Source: Nitrospirota bacterium (GTDB lineage Bacteria; Nitrospirota; CAKKRA01; 9FT-COMBO-42-15). Taken from it: 21,088 nt of DNA. Where the stretch lies: assembly GCA_023248415.1 (NCBI GenBank), contig JAHFEP010000025.1:1-21088 (forward strand), in the 5' to 3' direction. Positions 1-6,347 of this stretch are shown here, piece by piece. Within the stretch, counting starts at the first letter, position 1; the number at the start of each line of letters is the position of its first letter. The position numbers and the translations under genes were made by a program. The notes beneath the pieces are model-generated. The model was not told the DNA's origin and ran no database searches. It saw only the letters and a program-made list of their open reading frames with translations.

Positions 1-1
1 C

Positions 2-49
2 TATACTACAATAAGCAAAGCAATTAAAGAGGTTGAAGGGAGGAACTAA
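2..49 (+). CDS. C-terminal end of an upstream gene (partial)
   Basis: The second frame is open from the window edge to a TAA at 47-49 and encodes about 15 residues ending YTTISKAIKEVEGRN. The pattern (small residues, TTISKAIKEVE) resembles the recognition helix of a helix-turn-helix, as found at the C-terminus of some REP-associated tyrosine transposases with a DnaA-like HTH. Only this tail is visible, so the family is a guess. It is followed by CAAGACTTGACCCTGTC, a kind of sequence I associate with the flank of such transposase genes; this is recollection, not proof. Confidence 0.35.
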   Translation, partial: YTTISKAIKEVEGRN

Positions 50-80
50 TATTTCAAGACTTGACCCTGTCCTGTCATAG

Positions 81-581
81 ATGAAGATGCAACCAGATTT
101 TACAAAACTGTTTTATAGCTACTTTGGGAACACACCAAAGAAGGTAACCTATGAGATACGACAGGGTCCGAATCGCTATTACGATCTTATATTTTTGAGC
201 AGCTTGATTCACGATGCCAGATTTTCACATATCAATATTCGTTTCAATCGCAAGCGACTTACAATTCCTATTAATCGTGATTGTTGGGAGCTTGGCTTTA
301 TAGAAAAAGAAAAATCAAGCGAACTTCATATCGCTGATGCAATACTCACAATATCCCCTGTTGTTTCAATACAGTGGAAATTTAATCACGAATCAGATTT
401 CACACCTAAAACAGAATTGTGGATTCAAGATATATGGATTGATAGACAATCAATTCAAGATGATGACAGTATGACAATCATTATAAATGGATTCACCTGG
501 AAGTGTTTTCTCACAGTAATTGATGATAATCTAAAAATCAAACTACGGGATTTGGGAGTCCCTCATTTATTCAAAAAGTGA
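81..581 (+). CDS. Hypothetical protein, 166 aa
   Basis: I do not recognise this protein. It is soluble, with no signal peptide or membrane segment, and has mixed charge with many aromatic and isoleucine residues. Alternating hydrophobic stretches (for example ILTISPVVSIQWKF, and MTIIINGFTWKCFLTVID near the C-terminus) suggest a mainly beta fold. Two in-frame ATG codons lie at 81 and 87. Neither has a clear Shine-Dalgarno sequence close by; the nearest purine-rich stretch is near 35-46. Its codon use fits the AT-rich neighbours. It sits between a possible transposase tail and an RHS remnant, so it is accessory-type DNA. The uninterrupted 166 codons support a real gene; the function is unknown. 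Confidence 0.5.
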   Translation: MKMQPDFTKLFYSYFGNTPKKVTYEIRQGPNRYYDLIFLSSLIHDARFSHINIRFNRKRLTIPINRDCWELGFIEKEKSSELHIADAILTISPVVSIQWKFNHESDFTPKTELWIQDIWIDRQSIQDDDSMTIIINGFTWKCFLTVIDDNLKIKLRDLGVPHLFKK

Positions 582-610
582 AGCTCCCTGACCAAAGGTC
601 TGGGTTTCAC
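578..610. repeat. Imperfect inverted repeat just after the 166-aa gene
   Basis: GTGAA at 578-582 pairs with TTCAC at 606-610. Inside, GACC and GGTC flank an AAA loop with adjacent CCC/GGG pairs. There is no U-tract after it, so it is not a textbook terminator. It overlaps the stop codon of the upstream gene. Confidence 0.35.
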
Positions 611-684
611 GGATAGCCGAGGCTTCCCAGCCTGTAACAGTTTAGTTCCTATTTTAACCTGCAGTCGTTTGTGCTTCAACTTGA

Positions 685-936
685 ATCGTTATACAAGGCT
701 GCTTGAGCAGTAGCGGTGTCATCGGTTTCTTTGGCAGAGGCACATATTTTAACTATGACTGGCGTGCCAGACAAAGCGGCAGTCAGGCGATTACTGTGAT
801 TAAGCCGAATGGTGAACGTTATAACCTTGTGCTTGAAGGAGACGGTGTTTACCGTGCAAGTGGAGGCAGAAGAGGCGCCCTGGGTGTCCTGTCCGACAGT
901 CCGCAAGGTTTCGCTTACCTCTATTTGATCTTTTTT
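685..936 (+). pseudogene. Remnant of an RHS/YD-repeat family gene
   Basis: One frame, with a stop at 682-684, reads through about 80 codons including GFFGRGTYFNYDWR, then AITVIKPNGERYNLVLEGDG and VYRASGGRRGALG. This is the layout of the segment before the first YD repeats in RHS proteins: a 'FGRGW..NYD' motif, then 'I.V.RPDG....F...G.GVY', then 'G.L....'. The similarity stops near 930, where the frame enters T-rich sequence, and nothing like an RHS core or toxin tip follows. The piece is far shorter than any functional RHS protein (usually over 1000 residues), so I read it as a decayed fragment. The TTG at 703 could begin an ORF to 1032 but has no ribosome-binding site. The call rests on motif recognition by eye. 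Confidence 0.5.
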
Positions 937-1140
937 TTAAGGAGTCTGCCGTTATCTCAGCCTTTTCAGTCCAAAAATTCTCTCCTTAAGCTGTTTTTTT
1001 CTATTTTTTATTGCTTCAGTGGACATTTTTAGTGTTATTTTAGTTGTAAACACAAACCTCCCACGGACACCCTCTTTTTGTAAATCTAATTTTAGCCAAC
1101 TATAATTAATAGGCAGATTAAATCTTCAGATATATCCCTG
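937..1140. other. AT-rich intergenic stretch without a recognised gene
   Basis: The stretch is T-rich with no convincing ORF, RNA or promoter. It contains GGACACCC (about 1065-1072), an octamer also present at the 3' flank of the helicase gene near 18303-18310. Confidence 0.4.
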
Positions 1141-1160
1141 TCAGCAGGCCATCCCATGCC

Positions 1161-1220
1161 TCCCTGCCCCTGCCTACCCTGTCTGCCGACAGGCAGGCGC
1201 AGGGCAGGTGTCGGCAGACA
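1161..1220. repeat. GC-rich nested palindromic repeat
   Basis: A perfect 12-bp inverted repeat is present: TGTCTGCCGACA (1180-1191) against TGTCGGCAGACA (1209-1220). It overlaps a second, mutually exclusive hairpin, CCTGTC-TGCC-GACAGG (1178-1193). Flanking CTGCCC/GGGCAG pairs extend the structure to about 60 bp. Its GC content contrasts sharply with the AT-rich surroundings. It looks like an interspersed palindromic element rather than a terminator, because no T-tract follows. Confidence 0.65.
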
Positions 1221-1321
1221 AGAAGCCACCTCCACAGAAAGATAAAGGCCCTTAATATTATCTTTCCTGTTTACTAAGACAAGCCTTTGATGTTATAGTA
1301 TAAAGTTAATTTATTATTAAG

Positions 1322-1398
1322 AAAATCTCCCCTTACCCCTCTTTTTCAAAGAGGGGTATTATTCCTCCCTTTGGAAAAGGGAGGTTAGGAGGGATTTT
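1322..1398. repeat. Cloverleaf-type inverted repeat (MITE/REP-like) before uvrA
   Basis: Outer arms 1322-1337 and 1383-1398 are complementary at 13 of 16 positions (AAAATC...CC and its inverse). They enclose two perfect hairpins: ACCCCTCTTT-TTC-AAAGAGGGGT (1335-1357) and CCTCCCTTT-GGA-AAAGGGAGG (1364-1384). The result is a three-stem cruciform. It ends 44 bp before the uvrA start. This is a known style of interspersed element in AT-rich delta-grade genomes. It may act as a transcription or mRNA-stability element, but that is inference. Confidence 0.7.
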
Positions 1399-1442
1399 AT
1401 AATCAGATGGGATATTTGTCCAACTGAGCAAAACAATTCTTT

Positions 1443-4292
1443 ATGCAAGAGAAAAAACTTATCATACGCGGCGCCAGGGAGCACAACCTAAAGAATATAA
1501 ATGTAGAGATTCCAAGGGACAGGCTTGTTGTTATTACAGGCCTCAGCGGCTCAGGAAAATCCTCTCTGGCCTTTGATACCATATATGCAGAGGGACAGAG
1601 GAGATATGTTGAGTCCCTTTCTGCTTATGCAAGGCAGTTCTTAGAGCAGATGGACAAGCCTGATGTAGATTCCATTGAAGGGCTCTCCCCTGCCATATCC
1701 ATTGAACAGAAGACAACAAGCGCAAATCCCCGCTCAACTGTCGGAACAGTTACAGAGATATACGATTATCTCCGGGTGCTCTTTGCAAGGGCAGGAAGGC
1801 CTTTTTGCTATAAATGCGGAAAGGAGATTGCTGCCCAGACAGTCTCACAAATGGTGGATGCCATAATGGCATATCCTGAAGGGGCAAAGCTCCAGATACT
1901 GTCGCCCATTATTCGCGGGAGAAAGGGCGAATATAAAAAAGAGTTGTCACATCTTAAAAAAGAAGGCTTTGTAAGGGTTAGAATAGACGGAAAGATATAT
2001 GAGCTTTCAGAAGCAGAGGCTATAAAACTTGATAAAAACAAAAAGCATACCATAGAGGTTGTTGTTGACAGGATTATTATCAAGGCCGGTATTGAGAGGA
2101 GGCTTGCAGATTCTATTGAGACAGCCCTGAAGATGGCAGAAGGCATTGTGATAGCATCAACTGATAAAGGGGATGCCTTATTCAGCGAAAAGCTGGCATG
2201 TATTGACTGCAATGTCAGCTATCCAGAGATTGCGCCGAGGATATTCTCATTCAACAGCCCTTATGGCGCGTGTCCAGAATGTGCAGGCATCGGCAGTTTG
2301 ATAGAGATAGACGAGGACTTGGTTGTGCCGAATAAGAATCTATCTATAAGGGAAGGTGCAATCAGGCCTTGGGAGAGGCGCTCTTCTGTCTACTATTACC
2401 AGATGCTTGAGTCCCTTGCAAAGCACTACGGCTTTGACCTGCGCACACCATTTAAAGAGCTTTCTCCACAGCATCAAAAGATAATACTCTACGGTTCTGG
2501 AGATGAGGAAATAAAGTTTTCATACGATAATGACGGCAAGAGAGAGCACTATTACAAGGCCTTTGAGGGTGTAATAGAAAACCTCAAGCGGAGATATAAA
2601 GAGACAGACTCAGGTTATATCAGGGAAGAGATAGAAAGATACATGTCAATGCACCCATGCCCTGTTTGCAAAGGCGCAAGGCTTAAACCAGAGAGCCTTG
2701 CAATAAAGATTAATGAAAAGTCTATTGTAGATGCAACAAGGCTCTCTATTAAAGAGGCGCTGATATTTTTTTCAAATCTGAACTTAACAGAAAAGGAGAC
2801 CATCATTGCGCAGAGGGTTCTAAAGGAGATTAAGGAGAGGCTCGGTTTTATGGTCAATGTCGGCCTTGACTATCTTACATTAGACAGGACTGCGGCGACA
2901 CTTTCAGGCGGCGAAGGACAGAGGATAAGGCTTGCAACACAGATAGGCTCAAGCCTTGTTGGTGTATTGTATATCCTTGATGAGCCGAGCGTCGGGCTTC
3001 ATCAGAGGGACAATGTAAGGCTGTTAAATACATTAAAGAAGATGCGTGATTTAGGAAATAGCGTCCTTGTTGTTGAGCATGATGAGGAGACCATAAGGAA
3101 TGCAGATTATGTGATTGATATGGGGCCTGGCGCAGGCGCAGAAGGCGGTAAGATTATTGCAGAGGGAAGGCCTGAGGAGATAATTGAAAATGAAAACTCA
3201 CTTACAGGAAGATATCTTTCAGGCAGGTTTGTTATACCTGTTCCTAATCAAAGGAGAAAGGCCAAAGGTTTTATTACAATTGCAGGCGCAAGGGAGAATA
3301 ATCTTAAAAATATAGATGTTAAAATACCTCTCGGTGTTCTTACCTGCATTACAGGTGTGTCTGGCTCTGGAAAGAGCACGTTAATCTTAGAGATACTCTA
3401 TAAAAATCTTGCGCAGAGATTGTATAATTCAAGGGAAAAGGCAGGCATCTGCAAAGAGATTAAAGGACTCTCTGCAATAGACAAGGTAATAAATATAGAC
3501 CAGTCTCCAATTGGCAGGACGCCGCGCTCCAATCCAGCGACATACACTGGCATCTTCACATTTATCCGCGACCTCTTTTCGCAACTGCCAGAATCAAGGA
3601 TGAGGGGGTACAAACCTGGCAGATACAGTTTTAATGTAAAAGGGGGCCGGTGCGAGGCGTGTCAGGGCGACGGCCTGATAAGGATAGAGATGCACTTTTT
3701 GCCAGATGTGTATGTTACATGCGAGTTGTGCAAGGGAAAGAGATACAACCGCGAGACACTGGATATAAGATACAAGGGAAAGAACATCTCAGATATTCTT
3801 GATATGACAGTAAGCCAGGCAATAGAGTTTTTTGAGAACATACCGCATATAAAAACAAAGCTTGAGACCTTAAATGATGTTGGCCTCGGCTACATAAAGC
3901 TCGGCCAATCAGCAACAACACTCTCTGGCGGCGAGGCGCAACGTGTAAAATTATCAAAAGAGCTTTCCAAAAGGGCAACAGGAAGGACACTCTATATACT
4001 TGATGAGCCTACTACTGGTTTACACTTTGCAGATATACATAAGCTCCTTGAGGTATTAAACAGGCTTGTTGACATGGGCAATACAGTTGTTGTAATTGAG
4101 CACAATATGGATGTGCTAAAAACAGCAGACCATATTATTGACTTAGGCCCGGAAGGCGGAGACAACGGTGGAGAGGTGATAGCAGAGGGTTCGCCAGAAG
4201 AGATAATTGATATGGAGCACTCATATACAGGCCAGTATCTTAAAAAGGTCTTGAGGCCGCAGGAGAGCATGATAATGGCAGGGCAGGCATAA
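1443..4292 (+). CDS. uvrA: UvrA, excinuclease ABC subunit A
   Basis: UvrA is the damage-sensing ATPase of nucleotide excision repair. It works in the cytoplasm as a dimer with UvrB and loads UvrB at lesions. The 949-residue length is normal for the family. Visible in order are Walker A GLSGSGKSS (residues 33-41), the UvrB-contact region with CYKCG, the CIDC/CPEC zinc module, CPVCKG, the first signature LSGGEGQR with ILDEPSVGLHQRD, a second Walker A GVSGSGKST (about 638-646), the C-terminal zinc finger CEAC...CELC, the second signature LSGGEAQR, and ILDEPTTGLHFAD. The first signature has GEGQR where GEAQR is usual, a mild change. The ATG at 1443 gives the standard N-terminus, although no clear Shine-Dalgarno precedes it. 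No uvrB or uvrC is in the window. Confidence 0.98.
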   Translation: MQEKKLIIRGAREHNLKNINVEIPRDRLVVITGLSGSGKSSLAFDTIYAEGQRRYVESLSAYARQFLEQMDKPDVDSIEGLSPAISIEQKTTSANPRSTVGTVTEIYDYLRVLFARAGRPFCYKCGKEIAAQTVSQMVDAIMAYPEGAKLQILSPIIRGRKGEYKKELSHLKKEGFVRVRIDGKIYELSEAEAIKLDKNKKHTIEVVVDRIIIKAGIERRLADSIETALKMAEGIVIASTDKGDALFSEKLACIDCNVSYPEIAPRIFSFNSPYGACPECAGIGSLIEIDEDLVVPNKNLSIREGAIRPWERRSSVYYYQMLESLAKHYGFDLRTPFKELSPQHQKIILYGSGDEEIKFSYDNDGKREHYYKAFEGVIENLKRRYKETDSGYIREEIERYMSMHPCPVCKGARLKPESLAIKINEKSIVDATRLSIKEALIFFSNLNLTEKETIIAQRVLKEIKERLGFMVNVGLDYLTLDRTAATLSGGEGQRIRLATQIGSSLVGVLYILDEPSVGLHQRDNVRLLNTLKKMRDLGNSVLVVEHDEETIRNADYVIDMGPGAGAEGGKIIAEGRPEEIIENENSLTGRYLSGRFVIPVPNQRRKAKGFITIAGARENNLKNIDVKIPLGVLTCITGVSGSGKSTLILEILYKNLAQRLYNSREKAGICKEIKGLSAIDKVINIDQSPIGRTPRSNPATYTGIFTFIRDLFSQLPESRMRGYKPGRYSFNVKGGRCEACQGDGLIRIEMHFLPDVYVTCELCKGKRYNRETLDIRYKGKNISDILDMTVSQAIEFFENIPHIKTKLETLNDVGLGYIKLGQSATTLSGGEAQRVKLSKELSKRATGRTLYILDEPTTGLHFADIHKLLEVLNRLVDMGNTVVVIEHNMDVLKTADHIIDLGPEGGDNGGEVIAEGSPEEIIDMEHSYTGQYLKKVLRPQESMIMAGQA

Positions 4293-4328
4293 ATTGACTG
4301 CCTATAGATTGTAGGATATAATAAGATT

Positions 4329-4640
4329 ATGGTTAAAGGTAAATTAAAGATAATCCCATTTTATACAGGGGATGAAACAGTGGATGAGGCTTTAAAAAAC
4401 AAAAAAAGTATAAGCCTTTTGTGGCTTGAGATTCTCTTTAATGATTATATTTTATGGGAGAGTTATCTTGCTGTGCCTGAAATTAAATCAGCTTATGAAA
4501 AGGCCTGTGTCTGGTACAGCAATTTCAGGACATTGATAGATAGTGTAACAAAAAGGAGGCCGCTGAAGAATCGTGAGGGGAAGATAGATGACAGGGAATA
4601 CAGGAAATTTCTGGAAGCCCTGAATTTTGTTGCAGGTTAG
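4329..4640 (+). CDS. Hypothetical protein, 103 aa
   Basis: This small soluble protein is not one I recognise. It starts 36 nt after uvrA on the same strand and could be co-transcribed with it. It is mostly helical by eye, with aromatic and acidic residues in WLEILFNDYILWESYL and a basic patch TKRRPLKNREGK. It has no signal peptide, membrane segment, cysteine cluster or known motif. Codon use matches uvrA. A strong hairpin terminator lies about 46 nt after its stop, which fits it being the last gene of this transcript. The start codon has no obvious ribosome-binding site, so the true start could differ. Confidence 0.6.
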   Translation: MVKGKLKIIPFYTGDETVDEALKNKKSISLLWLEILFNDYILWESYLAVPEIKSAYEKACVWYSNFRTLIDSVTKRRPLKNREGKIDDREYRKFLEALNFVAG

Positions 4641-4686
4641 CCTTGAAAAGATAATAGGCCTGCTTAAGGAGTTTTCACAGCAGAGG

Positions 4687-4715
4687 AAGGGCGATTCATG
4701 GAATCGCCCTTTAAT
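4687..4715. terminator. Hairpin terminator between convergent genes
   Basis: A perfect 11-bp stem, AAGGGCGATTC (4687-4697) and GAATCGCCCTT (4701-4711), closes a 3-nt loop (ATG) and is followed by TTAATT on the plus strand. It lies between the end of the plus-strand gene (4640) and the end of the minus-strand SCP2-like gene (4724), so it can serve both. The T-tract is short on each side. Confidence 0.8.
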
Positions 4716-4723
4716 TAACTACA

Positions 4724-5248
4724 CTACTTGTTGCACTTTTTTGTATCAGAAGGAACCTTGCCCATGAGCTGGAGAAAACTGTTGAACGGCCCCATGTTTT
4801 TCATTGCCTCCCACATGGGTCCTGAGAACTTCAATCTACCTGTTGTCATTCCCCACATCGGGCCGTACTGGCCTTTGCCCATCTCCATCCAGCGGCTTGT
4901 ATCAGCATACATTATATAATCCGCTGCCAAATCAGGCTTCTGTGTTACCTCGCCTGCAAGGGTACAGATTGCCTTACCGTCCTTGTTCTGTATCTTCAAT
5001 TCTACCCATGGGTCATTAGGGCAGTCTTTCCTGTAAATCTGTAGGATTTTAAAGCCACGTCCCTTGTCATTCTTACTCCACTCCAGAAGATTTTCTGTAA
5101 GAACCTTGTCTTTGTTCCATTCCTCGCAGGTCTGTTTTGCCCATTCAGGAGACATAAAAACAGGCTCTTCTGCAAAACCTAAATTACTCCACACAAGCAT
5201 AATAAATACTATTATTCCAACCAATAAACTTCTTTGCAGCATAGACAT
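4724..5248 (-). CDS. Exported SCP2-like sterol/lipid-binding domain protein
   Basis: The N-terminus MSMLQRSLLVGIIVFIMLVW is a signal peptide with a likely cleavage after GFA (about residue 26), so the protein probably acts in the periplasm. The rest resembles the SCP2 sterol-transfer fold: a central strand region (PWVELKIQNKDGKAICTL), then ADYIMYADTSRWMEMGKG, and GRLKFSGPM near the C-terminus, the usual SCP2 'D....W..m..G......m..G.lk..G' pattern. SCP2 domains bind hydrophobic ligands; the ligand here is unknown. Four cysteines in the mature part could form disulphides. The start is well supported by AAAGGGGGATT upstream of the ATG. A sigma-70-like promoter lies about 50-75 nt upstream, so it is probably transcribed separately from the peptidase gene behind it. 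Confidence 0.75.
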   Translation of the reverse strand: MSMLQRSLLVGIIVFIMLVWSNLGFAEEPVFMSPEWAKQTCEEWNKDKVLTENLLEWSKNDKGRGFKILQIYRKDCPNDPWVELKIQNKDGKAICTLAGEVTQKPDLAADYIMYADTSRWMEMGKGQYGPMWGMTTGRLKFSGPMWEAMKNMGPFNSFLQLMGKVPSDTKKCNK

Positions 5249-5296
5249 AATCCCCCTTTCTGTTTTTGTTTATATTAAAGAACAATATTGTATTGA

Positions 5297-5325
5297 AGTG
5301 TATATATTAAGGGTTGTTAAGTCAA
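5297..5325 (-). promoter_or_regulatory. Candidate sigma-70 promoter for the SCP2-like gene
   Basis: On the minus strand TTGACT (5320-5325) is separated by 17 nt from TACACT (5297-5302). The predicted start leaves a leader of roughly 40 nt to the ATG at 5248. The -35 box matches consensus at 5 of 6 positions and the -10 box at 4 of 6. Confidence 0.45.
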
Positions 5326-5347
5326 GAAAATTTAAGGCTGCCCCTGC

Positions 5348-6022
5348 TTATATATTTAACAAATGCCTGTTCTCTTTCAGCCATTTTTTATACTGCTTAT
5401 AATCAGGCAGCATTATCTTAACCTTATCCCAAAATCTCTTTGAATGATTATGTTCTTCAAGATGCGCCAATTCATGCACAACCACATAATCAATAACACT
5501 TAGCGGCGCCATTATCAGACGCCAGTTGAAATTCAGGTTTCCTTTGGCGCTGCAAGAGCCCCATCGCCTTTGGGCATCTGAAATCCTTATTTTATTGTAT
5601 TTCAGACCAGACAAAGAGGAATGCGAGCTTACCCTTTCTGATATCTTTTGATGTGCCTGCTCTTTGTACCATCCGATTAAAATCTCTTTGGCAGAATCAA
5701 GATTCTCGCGTGAAATCCGAAAGCTATTATTAAATGCTATGGCTGTATCCAATGCATCAACAATCTCTAATTTATACATATCTCCAAGATACAAAAATCC
5801 CTCTCCATCTACAAATTCCTTTGGCGCTGTTTTTGTATATCTATCTCTGACAAATTCCTGTTTTTCCTTAATCCAAAAACGCTTTTTAAATACGAGCTTT
5901 TCAATAAAATTCAAAGGGGTGCGATAAGGAGCTCGGACAATCAGGCTCGCATCCTGCGCTATCTCAAGGGCAATGGTTCTTCTTTTGGACCTGATGATCT
6001 TATTTATTTTGATTTCTACCAT
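5348..6022 (-). CDS. YgjP/DUF45-type zinc metallopeptidase
   Basis: The 224-residue protein has the YgjP-like (DUF45, WLM clan) layout. An N-terminal beta-rich part (IKINKIIRSKRRTIALEI, then VRAPY) is typical. A WGSCS motif (in RRWGSCSAKGNLNFNWRL) follows. The active site is VVHELAHLEEHNHSKRFW, where HELAH supplies two zinc-binding histidines and the glutamate, and the histidines of HNHS offer a third ligand. The C-terminus LLPDYKQYKKWL-type segment is also standard. No signal peptide is present, so it is probably cytoplasmic. In some genomes the family accompanies restriction-modification genes, but no such gene is nearby, so the substrate remains unknown. The ribosome-binding site is weak. 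Confidence 0.9.
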   Translation of the reverse strand: MVEIKINKIIRSKRRTIALEIAQDASLIVRAPYRTPLNFIEKLVFKKRFWIKEKQEFVRDRYTKTAPKEFVDGEGFLYLGDMYKLEIVDALDTAIAFNNSFRISRENLDSAKEILIGWYKEQAHQKISERVSSHSSLSGLKYNKIRISDAQRRWGSCSAKGNLNFNWRLIMAPLSVIDYVVVHELAHLEEHNHSKRFWDKVKIMLPDYKQYKKWLKENRHLLNI

Positions 6023-6066
6023 TTTATTAAATTTTTCATTATATTAAACGCATTAAATATCGTTAC

Positions 6067-6121
6067 TTGTAGGGCAACCCTTTAGGGTTGCTTAATGCAA
6101 GGCTAAAGCCTTGCCCTACAA
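6067..6121. repeat. Cloverleaf-type inverted repeat with perfect 11-bp ends
   Basis: Perfect terminal arms TTGTAGGGCAA (6067-6077) and TTGCCCTACAA (6111-6121) enclose two hairpins: GCAACCC-TTTA-GGGTTGC (6074-6091) and GCAAGGCT-AA-AGCCTTGC (6097-6114). The architecture is the same as the element at 1322-1398 but the sequence is different. It lies between the divergent peptidase and signalling operons, upstream of both. Confidence 0.75.
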
Positions 6122-6216
6122 AATAAATATTGCATTTGCATTAGTATGCATCATTTTACTATTGCCTATAATGCCAGTCAAGTTTATAAGTTTATATGCC
6201 TTTTCTCCTGTTTCAT

Positions 6217-6245
6217 TGTCAAATCAACAATCTTTTGGTATACTT
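6217..6245 (+). promoter_or_regulatory. Candidate sigma-70 promoter for signalling operon 1
   Basis: TTGTCA (6217-6222), a 17-nt spacer and TATACT (6240-6245) match consensus at 5 of 6 positions in each box. The predicted start near 6252 gives a 5' leader of about 95 nt before the ATG at 6347. The leader can fold a small hairpin, GAAAGGC-GGG-GCTTTTC, near 6285-6301. Confidence 0.6.
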
Positions 6246-6312
6246 TTCTATATCAGGTAAAGGGGATTAGATTATCCGCGTCTTGAAAGGCGGGGCTTTT
6301 CTAACGGGGTAA

Positions 6313-6347
6313 AGGTGAGGAGGATTGAAGAAATGCAGGTTATATAA
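6313..6347 (+). promoter_or_regulatory. Shine-Dalgarno with a 4-codon mini-ORF overlapping the start of the REC-PATAN gene
   Basis: The strong purine run AGGTGAGGAGG (6313-6323) is well placed for the ATG at 6333, which opens ATG CAG GTT ATA TAA. That TAA (6345-6347) shares its last base with the ATG at 6347 of the next gene (TAATG). This geometry would allow termination-reinitiation coupling. The alternative is that the same purine run serves the 6347 start directly from a long distance. Confidence 0.3.

Noticed and set aside
676..906. Minus-strand ORF opposite the RHS remnant
   Set aside because: No start signal; the plus strand carries the recognisable RHS motif.
1161..1398. CRISPR array
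   Set aside because: The repeats here are inverted and differ from one another; there are no regularly spaced direct repeats or spacers anywhere in the window.
1808..2212. Minus-strand ORF of 134 codons inside uvrA
   Set aside because: Shadow of uvrA, composition-driven and rich in Ser and Ile.
6102..6116. GG-N10-GC spacing resembling a sigma-54 promoter upstream of operon 1
   Set aside because: It lies inside the palindromic repeat, where the spacing arises from the hairpin GCAAGGCT-AA-AGCCTTGC, and the TGGCA half is missing. The sigma-70-like promoter at 6217-6245 is a better fit.
6252..6346. Cyclic-di-GMP (GEMM) or other riboswitch in the leader of operon 1
   Set aside because: The leader is G-rich with one small hairpin but lacks the conserved GEMM motifs and second stem.
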